Below, in pieces: positions 46,301 through 51,812 of a DNA stretch of 51,812 nucleotides. Source of the stretch: Rhodobacterales bacterium (GTDB taxonomy: Bacteria; Pseudomonadota; Alphaproteobacteria; Rhodobacterales; Rhodobacteraceae); assembly GCA_026400355.1 (NCBI GenBank), contig JAPLPE010000033.1, positions 1 through 51,812 of the forward strand, in the 5' to 3' direction. The translations under genes were made by a program, and so were the position numbers. Position 1 is the first letter of the stretch; each line of letters begins with the position of its first letter. Below the pieces are notes generated by a model, which was not told the origin of the DNA, did not search any database, and saw only the letters and a program-made list of their open reading frames with translations.

Positions 46301-47407
46301 TCACAAATCGACCCAGTGGCCCGAGGCGTGGGAAGCATGGGCAGCGGCGATGACGCGGCTGACCTCGAGCCCGTCGCGGAAGGTGGGCCAGAGCGAGGTG
46401 CCTTTTTGGATAGAGAGCAGGAAATCCCGCGCTTCGATGATGATCTGGTCCTGATAGCCGGTGCCGTGGCCGGGCCCCTGACAGAAGGGGAGATAGTCGG
46501 GGTGGTCGGGCCCGGTCAGGATCCTGCGGAAACCGCGCTGGCCTGCGGGATCGTCGGTCTTGTAGAGCCAGAGGGAGTTCTGGTCTTCCTGATCAAAGCG
46601 GATCGCGCCTTTTGTGCCTGTGATTTCATAGGCATAGCCCATCTTGCGCCCGGTCGAGACGCGGCTGAACGACAGGTGCCCCATCGCACCGTTGGCAAAG
46701 CGGCACATGAACTGGCCGATGTCGTCGTTGGTGACGGCCTTGGGGCCATCCGGGCTGGGCCTTGTCTTGAAAACCGTGTCGATATCGGCGCTGAGGCGTG
46801 AAATCGGGCCGATCAGCGCGAGGGCTGCGTTGATCATGTGGGGCGAAAGATCGCCCATCGTGCCGTTCGATTGGCCGAAGTTGCGCCAATGCGCGGGTGC
46901 GTCTGGGTCGGCACCGAAGTCTTCGGTATGTTCGCCACGGAACCATGTGACGCGGCCGATCTCTCCGTTCGCGACAAGGGCGCGGGCGTATTGCGATGCC
47001 GGCGTGCGGATGTAGTTGAAGCCCACCATGTTGACGCAGCCCGAGGATTCTGCGGCCGCCACCATGGCAAGGCTGTCGTCGAGTGACGCCCCGAGCGGCT
47101 TTTCACAGAACACCGGCTTACCCAGCGAGAAGGCCAGTTCTGCGATGGCCCTGTGGGTTTCCTGCGGAGAGGCGATGACGACGGCCTCGACCTTGGGGTT
47201 GGTCACCAGCGACCGCCAGTCGCCCGTGCCGCGCGCGAACCCATAGGCGCGGCGGTAGCGTTCCGCGGAGTCGTCCGAGGTGGCGCAGATGACTTCAAGC
47301 CGGGGGCGGAATGCTGTGTCAAACACGGCACCCACGGCGGCCATGGCCACCGAATGGGCCTTGCCCATGTAACCGCCGCCTACGACGCCTATGCCGATCT
47401 CACGCAT
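46301..47407 (-). CDS. Gfo/Idh/MocA-family oxidoreductase (possible inositol dehydrogenase)
   Basis: A 368-residue dehydrogenase with the Rossmann motif GVVGGGYMGKAH and the motif FCEKPLGASLD near residue 100. GTMGDLSPHMINAALAL near residue 187 supplies catalytic Asp and His. It is the first gene of the minus-strand half, 149 bases from iolC with a LacI-type palindrome between. Oxidation of inositol or a related polyol to a ketone would supply the IolE-like enzyme encoded next. The second dehydrogenase of the cluster may act on another isomer. Confidence 0.85.
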   Translation of the reverse strand: MREIGIGVVGGGYMGKAHSVAMAAVGAVFDTAFRPRLEVICATSDDSAERYRRAYGFARGTGDWRSLVTNPKVEAVVIASPQETHRAIAELAFSLGKPVFCEKPLGASLDDSLAMVAAAESSGCVNMVGFNYIRTPASQYARALVANGEIGRVTWFRGEHTEDFGADPDAPAHWRNFGQSNGTMGDLSPHMINAALALIGPISRLSADIDTVFKTRPSPDGPKAVTNDDIGQFMCRFANGAMGHLSFSRVSTGRKMGYAYEITGTKGAIRFDQEDQNSLWLYKTDDPAGQRGFRRILTGPDHPDYLPFCQGPGHGTGYQDQIIIEARDFLLSIQKGTSLWPTFRDGLEVSRVIAAAHASHASGHWVDL

Positions 47408-47430
47408 GGTGATCTGCCTTCAAAACGGTT

Positions 47431-47444
47431 TGCAACCGGTTACA
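47431..47444. promoter_or_regulatory. LacI-type operator in the divergent sugar-cluster promoter
   Basis: TGCAACCGGTTACA fits the LacI-family pattern TG-N-AACCGGTT-N-CA exactly. It lies 24 bases before the minus-strand dehydrogenase start and 113 bases before iolC. A partial copy, TCAACCGGTTTG, is inside the first codons of iolC at 47588-47599 and could allow looping. The LacI protein encoded at 43087 is the likely binder. Confidence 0.65.
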
Positions 47445-47556
47445 AAATGGAGTTACGTTGTCCGGGACGCAGGGTCAATCTCTTGTCGATACCCGGTGTT
47501 CACTTCAAGCGGAATGGCCCTGCCGGGTCTTGGGAACCGCGGATTTCGGGCAGGAT

Positions 47557-48519
47557 ATGCAAGGCAGGGCAATAGAACGACTCTCACTCAACCGGTTTGT
47601 CGTCCTTGGGCGCGTGGGGATGGATCTTTATGCCGATCCCCCGGGCACACGGATCGAAGAGGCGCGGCAGTTTACCTCTGCCATTGGCGGATCGGCGGGG
47701 AACATTGCCGTAGCGCTGGTGCGTCAGGGGGCGCAAGCCGCGCTGTTGACGCGGGTTTCGGACGATCCGGTCGGACGATACTGTGTGGCCGAGCTGGACC
47801 GTTATGGCCTGGATACATCGCTGATTCGGGTCGAAGGCGGCGAGGCGCGCAATTCCCTGGCCGTGACAGAGACCCGTGCGGTCGGGTGCCAGACGGTGAT
47901 CTATCGCAATGGCGCTGCCGATCTGGCGCTGACGGTTGATGACGTGCCGGCGAGTTTTGCCGAGGTGGGCGCGCTGGTTGTAACCGGGACGGCGCTGGCG
48001 ACTGACCCGTCGCGGGCTGCGACCCTGGTTGCGATGGAGCGGGCCAAGCGGGCCGGGGCGGTGCTTGTGATCGACATCGACTACCGCGCCTATTCCTGGA
48101 CCTCGCGGGCCGTGGCCGCGCGGGTCTGTCTGGGGGCTGCCCGCCGGGCGGATATCATCATCGGAAATGATGACGAATTTGGCCTGATGGCGGGGGATCA
48201 GGCCAAGGGACCTGCGCTGGCGGCGGAACTGGCCTCACATGCCGCCTTTGCGGTGTACAAGCGCGGGGCCGAAGGGTCGGTCACGTTCACCAAGGACCGT
48301 TCGTTCGAGACCCCGATCTTTCCGGTGGATACGCTGAAGCCGACCGGAGCGGGCGACGGGTTCATGGGGGGGCTGTTGGCCGCCCTCACGCAAGGGCATA
48401 GTTTGGAAGTCGCCGTGCGGCGCGGATCGGCCACGGCGGCCATGATCGTCGCGGGCTTTGGCTGCGCGCCCGCCTCGCCCGATACTGCAGCGCTCGACCG
48501 CTTTATTGCCGGGAGATAG
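47557..48519 (+). CDS. iolC: 5-dehydro-2-deoxygluconokinase-type PfkB kinase (IolC)
   Basis: A 320-residue PfkB-family sugar kinase. AIGGSAGNIAVALVRQG near residue 45 is the sugar-binding GG motif and KPTGAGDGFMGGLLAAL near residue 263 holds the anion-hole GAGD with the catalytic Asp. FVVLGRVGMDLYADPPGTRI at the N terminus is typical of IolC. It phosphorylates 2-deoxy-5-keto-gluconate in myo-inositol breakdown. It lacks the C-terminal DUF2090 aldolase domain found in long IolC proteins; a separate aldolase is encoded downstream. The ATG at 47557 is chosen by homology. Confidence 0.87.
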   Translation: MQGRAIERLSLNRFVVLGRVGMDLYADPPGTRIEEARQFTSAIGGSAGNIAVALVRQGAQAALLTRVSDDPVGRYCVAELDRYGLDTSLIRVEGGEARNSLAVTETRAVGCQTVIYRNGAADLALTVDDVPASFAEVGALVVTGTALATDPSRAATLVAMERAKRAGAVLVIDIDYRAYSWTSRAVAARVCLGAARRADIIIGNDDEFGLMAGDQAKGPALAAELASHAAFAVYKRGAEGSVTFTKDRSFETPIFPVDTLKPTGAGDGFMGGLLAALTQGHSLEVAVRRGSATAAMIVAGFGCAPASPDTAALDRFIAGR

Positions 48520-48527
48520 AGAAAACC

Positions 48528-49370
48528 ATGCACATCGCCCCCTATGATAATGCGAACCGGCCCATCGTCGATATCGACAATCCGACGGTGCCGCTGGTCT
48601 ATTTCAACATCGTCAGGCTGCGGCAGGGTGAGACCTTCCTGTCCGAAGTGCCGGGCTATGAAACCTGCATCGTCCCTGCGACAGGGACGATTACCGTCGA
48701 AACGGCGGGCGAGAGTCTTGCCGATATCGGTCGCCGCAAACTGAACGTCTGGGATGGTGAGCCCGAGGGGGTCTATGTCGGCACGGGAATGCCCGCGACG
48801 ATCACCTGCACGTCGGCCGAGGCCGAGGTCTTTGTCGCGGGCGCCCGGTTTGACACCGTCCTGCCCCCGTTCGCGATCCGGGCCGCCGATATCGATCCGA
48901 TCCAGTATGGGTCGGACGACACCAAGACGCACCGCAAGATCAAGCATATCCTAGGGACCAAGTATCACGGCCGGGTGGGACGGCTGCTTGTGTCGGAGCT
49001 CTATACCGTGGGCGCAGGAGGCTGGTCGGGCTTTCCCAGCCACAAGCATGACACGGACCGTTTGCCCATAGAGACGCGGCATGACGAGGTCTATAACTTT
49101 CGCTTCAACCCGCCGCATGGATCGGGGGTGCAGATGCTCCAGCGCGAGGACGGGAAGCCGGGCGATGCCTATCACATCGTCGACGGATCAACGATTGCGC
49201 TCGACCATGGCTACCACCCCTGCTGCGTACTGCCGGGCTATGAGATGTACTACTTCACGATCCTTGCCGGTCTTTCACAGCGGTCGCTGGTCCAGTTCTT
49301 TCAGCCCAGCCACGCCTATCAGATCGAGACGATCCCCGGGATCAAGGACATGATCGCCAAGTTCAAATGA
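48528..49370 (+). CDS. iolB: 5-deoxy-glucuronate isomerase (IolB)
   Basis: A 280-residue bicupin protein. GGWSGFPSHKHDTDRLPIET near residue 160 carries the metal-binding His residues; VYNFRFNPPHGSGVQML and DHGYHPCCVLPGYEMYYFTI follow, all typical of IolB. It converts 5-deoxy-glucuronate to 2-deoxy-5-keto-gluconate, the substrate of IolC encoded eight bases upstream. It overlaps the aldolase gene by four bases. Confidence 0.93.
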   Translation: MHIAPYDNANRPIVDIDNPTVPLVYFNIVRLRQGETFLSEVPGYETCIVPATGTITVETAGESLADIGRRKLNVWDGEPEGVYVGTGMPATITCTSAEAEVFVAGARFDTVLPPFAIRAADIDPIQYGSDDTKTHRKIKHILGTKYHGRVGRLLVSELYTVGAGGWSGFPSHKHDTDRLPIETRHDEVYNFRFNPPHGSGVQMLQREDGKPGDAYHIVDGSTIALDHGYHPCCVLPGYEMYYFTILAGLSQRSLVQFFQPSHAYQIETIPGIKDMIAKFK

Positions 49371-50215
49371 CCATGGCCGCGCTGACCGACGTCCTGCGCC
49401 CCTGCCTGACGGATGGCACAGCCATCGCCGGTCTTGTCGTTCTGGGATGGGAGGATGCGCTGGCCTATGTTCAGGCGGCCGAGGCCGAGGGGCGCCCGGT
49501 TATTCTGCAGGCCGGACCGGGGTGCCGCAGACACACGCCGCTGCCGGTACTGGGCGCGATGTTTCGGACGCTGGCCGAACGCGCCAGCATTCCGGTTGTC
49601 GCCCATCTGGATCACGGCGAATCGCTTGAAGTCTGCGAACGCGCGATTGCCTGCGGGTTCACGTCGGTCATGTATGACGGCTCTGCCCTGCCTTTAGAGG
49701 AGAACGTTGCGCGGACGGCAGACATCGTTGCAAAGGCCCACGCTGCGGGTGTTTCGGTCGAGGCCGAACTGGGCTTTGTCGGCTATGACGGCGGCGTCGC
49801 GTCAGTCGGGACGAACCCGGACGACGTTGCCACCTTTGCCTGGGCGACAGGAATTGATGCGCTGGCTGTGTCGGTGGGCAACAGTCATCTGATGACGACG
49901 CCCGGCGCGGAGATTGATCATGCGCTTCTGGCTGCCATCGGCAGATCGTGCCCCGACCTGCCACTCGTGCTGCATGGCGGGTCGGGTATCGCGGCGGCGG
50001 ACCGTCGCCTGATCGCGGCGCGGACCACGGTCTGCAAGTTCAATATCGGGACGGAACTGCGCATGGCATTTGGCACCGCGTTGCGGGAGGCCGTCAATCG
50101 TGACCCGGCGCGGTTTGACCGGAACCAGATCCTCTGCGAAACGGTTGCACCGGTGATGGTTGCAGCCCGCAAGGCAATTGCGTCACTTGCGGGACAAGGC
50201 CCGTTCGATCCTTGA
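49367..50215 (+). CDS. Class II aldolase of the fructose-bisphosphate aldolase family (IolJ role likely)
   Basis: A 282-residue class II, zinc-dependent aldolase. Zinc and catalytic residues lie in VVAHLDHGESLEVCERAI near residue 80, SVEAELGFVGYDG near residue 132 and LVLHGGSGI near residue 205; VCKFNIGTELR completes the phosphate site. Next to iolC and iolB it probably splits 6-phospho-5-dehydro-2-deoxygluconate to DHAP and malonate semialdehyde (the IolJ step). Tagatose- or fructose-bisphosphate aldolase activity cannot be ruled out by sequence. Confidence 0.87.
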   Translation: MTMAALTDVLRPCLTDGTAIAGLVVLGWEDALAYVQAAEAEGRPVILQAGPGCRRHTPLPVLGAMFRTLAERASIPVVAHLDHGESLEVCERAIACGFTSVMYDGSALPLEENVARTADIVAKAHAAGVSVEAELGFVGYDGGVASVGTNPDDVATFAWATGIDALAVSVGNSHLMTTPGAEIDHALLAAIGRSCPDLPLVLHGGSGIAAADRRLIAARTTVCKFNIGTELRMAFGTALREAVNRDPARFDRNQILCETVAPVMVAARKAIASLAGQGPFDP

Positions 50216-50439
50216 GCTGACGGGGCAAGGCCGCGAAGAGCGCCAGATTCGGGTCGGCCGCTCCGTGCCACGCTTCCTTTGACCGAGGGGCCGCAGAGGT
50301 TGGCTCGCTCTGCCTGGCGACACGGGAATAGTGCGTTGTCCTTTCGCATCCGCCGTGCAGTCGAGAGAGGGCCATATTTTCTTCACAAGAACAGTATGTT
50401 GCAGAGATGTGTCGCATCGCCCCTTAGTGCCGCAGGTAC

Positions 50440-50457
50440 TGTAACGATTCGGTGACA
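50440..50457. promoter_or_regulatory. PpsR/CrtJ-type motif TGT-N12-ACA, distal copy
   Basis: TGTAACGATTCGGTGACA has TGT and ACA separated by exactly 12 bases, the published recognition pattern of the photosynthesis repressor PpsR/CrtJ. The second copy starts 20 bases after its end. Pairs of such sites are usual at PpsR-controlled promoters. Confidence 0.5.
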
Positions 50458-50477
50458 ATTTATGTTGACACACTTAG

Positions 50478-50495
50478 TGTAAATCTTGCGTTACA
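50478..50495. promoter_or_regulatory. PpsR/CrtJ-type motif TGT-N12-ACA, proximal copy
   Basis: TGTAAATCTTGCGTTACA again has TGT-N12-ACA and is more symmetric: AGTGTAA and TTACACT are perfect inverted repeats of seven bases around eight. It begins eight bases after the TTGACA element at 50465-50470, so binding would occlude RNA polymerase. Confidence 0.55.
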
Positions 50496-50572
50496 CTTCT
50501 GCTTTGCTAAAGTGCCTTCAACGACGATTCATTCTGTCCCCGAGGGAGCCGGGCAGATGAAAGGGGGGGGCC

Positions 50573-51415
50573 GTGCTTGGGAACTATCAGCAGCAAGTGT
50601 TTGAGAGCGAGGCGAACTCTCTCAAGATCACTGATCAGCGCCGGGGCAGGCCGAACCTGTCCGAGGAAAAGGTCACCTCTCTTGCCCGCGAAGTGCTGTC
50701 TGTGGTCGCAAACAGGTCCGCTCGACTGGATGATCCCGTGAACGGGGCACCCATCGCAGAGATCGATGTGCTCTGCCGCGCCTTGATCTGTTCCGATGAC
50801 AGCGTCGGCCATCAGATCATCGCGAAGGCCCGCGAAGCCGGCGCGAGCCCCGAGGCGATCTATCTGGGTTTGCTGGCCAGGGCCGCGGACCAGCTGGGCG
50901 AATGGTGGAACGATGGCGAAGCCACGTTCACTGAGGTCTCGATTGGAACGAGCCGGATCCATTCGATCATGCGCTCCATGAAACCGCTGTTCGAAAAGAC
51001 ATGTTGGCAGAGCGAGAAGGCAGCGTTCTTTGCGTCCGTCCCGGATGAAACCCACACTTTGGGCGTCAAGATGGCTGCCGATCTGTTTCGTCGGGCCGGA
51101 TGGGAAATCACGCTGCAGATCGGCCTGACAAAGGAAGAGCTGATTTCGGTGATCGCGAAAGGGGGACATCGGCTTGTCGGTCTTTCGGCGGGCGGAGAGC
51201 ATTCGCTTGCACAGCTTCAAGAGCTTGTGGCGGCCATCCGCGCCAAAGCGCCCCGTACGCGGATCCTGATTTGCGGTAAGCTTGTCTGTCTGGATGAAGA
51301 CAAATCCAAGACCAAGGTGCTGTCAGCGGATGCATTTGCAGCGGGGATCGAGGCGTCCGTTGCGGAACTTGACCGGCTTTGGGACGAGATCCAGTCAGAG
51401 CAGCTCGCGACGTGA
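50573..51415 (+). CDS. Cobalamin-binding regulator-like protein (AerR/PpaA group)
   Basis: A 280-residue protein without a recognisable DNA-binding domain. Residues 60-140 form the helical B12 cap domain (GLLARAADQLGEWWNDGEAT FTEVSIGTSRI), and residues 152-275 a Rossmann-type B12-binding domain with DETHTLGVKMAADLFRRAG, His161 being the expected cobalt ligand. This layout fits AerR/PpaA, the B12-dependent antirepressors of CrtJ/PpsR. The Wx9EH motif of light-sensing B12 proteins is W111-x9-E121-V122 here, with the His replaced. Start: the GTG at 50573 follows a run of eight G; an ATG at 50557 with an excellent GAGGGAG site would be in frame if the run had seven. Confidence 0.75.
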   Translation: MLGNYQQQVFESEANSLKITDQRRGRPNLSEEKVTSLAREVLSVVANRSARLDDPVNGAPIAEIDVLCRALICSDDSVGHQIIAKAREAGASPEAIYLGLLARAADQLGEWWNDGEATFTEVSIGTSRIHSIMRSMKPLFEKTCWQSEKAAFFASVPDETHTLGVKMAADLFRRAGWEITLQIGLTKEELISVIAKGGHRLVGLSAGGEHSLAQLQELVAAIRAKAPRTRILICGKLVCLDEDKSKTKVLSADAFAAGIEASVAELDRLWDEIQSEQLAT

Positions 51416-51493
51416 ACGCTGGCCGACCGGAGCGGTCTGACCCTTGAGGTCAAATAGCGAGGACCGCGTCCGCGCTGATCAAGCTTTTGCGCG

Positions 51494-51812
51494 TTATTCC
51501 TGGACTCGTGAGCGGCGGCCTGGTTGTTGACATTGGCAATGATATGGGCGCTGTTGCGTCACTGACCCCCGAGACATGACGTTCCCTTTCCCCGTTGTTC
51601 TTAGGCCCCACGCGGCCGTTCCGAGGGCCGAGAAGCGGTTCTTGAGGGCGACGCGTATCTGGATTTCGGCGGTCTGGCGGTCGGGGTCTCTTGCGGCGAT
51701 GCGCTCACCGAAGGCTTTGAGGCAGCGCATCTTCGCCTCGATCCGGCTTCGGACGTGGCATCCGGTCCAGCGCTTCCAGAATGCCCTGCCACAGTGCCGG
51801 GTGGCATGCAGG
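51494..51812 (-). CDS. IS5-type transposase, C-terminal part (runs off the window, probably damaged)
   Basis: The minus-strand frame enters from the right edge as CGRAFWKRWTGCHVRSRIEA and continues KMRCLKAFGERIAARDPDRQ and IQIRVALKNRFSALGTA. This is the C-terminal part of IS5-family (IS903-group) DDE transposases, with the catalytic Glu in RSRIEAKM. The tyrosine that normally precedes this motif (YHxRSRxE) is a cysteine. After ALGTA the frame goes on for about 37 unusual residues, so a small deletion has probably removed the normal end. Activity is doubtful. Confidence 0.7.
   Translation of the reverse strand, partial: LHATRHCGRAFWKRWTGCHVRSRIEAKMRCLKAFGERIAARDPDRQTAEIQIRVALKNRFSALGTAAWGLRTTGKGNVMSRGSVTQQRPYHCQCQQPGRRSRVQE
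51547..51812 (-). mobile_element. IS5-type insertion sequence, one end
   Basis: The element's end is placed at 51547, where GGCGCTGTTGCGTCACTG resembles the GGCTTTGTTGCA-type terminal repeats of IS903-group elements. The other end lies beyond the window. The boundary is approximate because no second repeat or target duplication can be seen. Confidence 0.4.

Larger units (their letters stand above)
50216..50556. other. Upstream region of the B12-protein gene
   Basis: About 340 bases without a recognisable gene. The right half is AT-rich compared with its surroundings and contains two TGT-N12-ACA motifs (50440 and 50478), a consensus -35-like TTGACA at 50465-50470 and a small perfect palindrome TTCTT-CAC-AAGAA at 50379-50391. 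No clear -10 element could be fixed. I take it to be a regulated promoter region. Confidence 0.5.

Overview
The window looks like a chromosomal segment of a GC-rich alphaproteobacterium of the Rhodobacteraceae. The main evidence is the block ubiB-ubiE / mutM-enoyl-CoA hydratase-rpsT-dnaA-dnaN-recF ... gyrB, an arrangement I know from Rhodobacter/Roseobacter-type genomes. Two TGT-N12-ACA motifs (PpsR/CrtJ type) in front of a lone AerR/PpaA-like B12-binding protein hint at a phototrophic lineage.

Layout. 1-345: end of an IS630-type element and unassigned sequence. 346-6831: a minus-strand operon with a GntR/UTRA regulator, NanE, a ROK kinase and a four-gene sugar ABC transporter, probably for N-acetylmannosamine or sialic-acid derived sugar; matching operator-like palindromes sit before nanE and before gntR. 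6859-7948: scrap of mobile DNA (catalytic half of a tyrosine recombinase joined to a piece of IS66 transposase). 7949-10612: four flagellar genes (FlgN-like, FlgJ-like rod-binding, fliK, flgD). 10615-23567: ubiquinone synthesis, DNA repair and replication core. 23752-26890: a frameshifted secreted protein, a frameshifted AbrB-type permease, trhO and pncA. 27031-29680: a LacI regulator, a CbpA-like DnaJ protein with its CbpM modulator, and a DUF1127 protein. 29829-31881: a glutamate-receptor-like potassium channel and a YghU-type glutathione enzyme. 31971-38397: a tightly coupled operon of an amidinohydrolase (DDAH/arginine deiminase superfamily), a polyamine-type ABC transporter and an MBL hydrolase, divergent from a LysR regulator. 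38642-41854: a decaying locus with a caspase-like gene, two lipoproteins and a DUF1127-like remnant. 41858-42868: a UDP-glucuronate 4-epimerase. 43087-50215: a LacI regulator and an inositol-type sugar cluster (two Gfo/Idh/MocA dehydrogenases and an IolE-like protein, divergent from iolC-iolB-class II aldolase) around a perfect LacI-type palindrome, but without iolD. 50440-51415: the B12 protein and its promoter. 51494-51812: the end of an IS5-type element.

Several genes are broken by single-base indels, some in homopolymers. Real decay is clear in the caspase-like locus, where a deletion and a stop codon are also seen; elsewhere an assembly error is equally possible. No tRNA, rRNA, CRISPR array or convincing oriC was seen.
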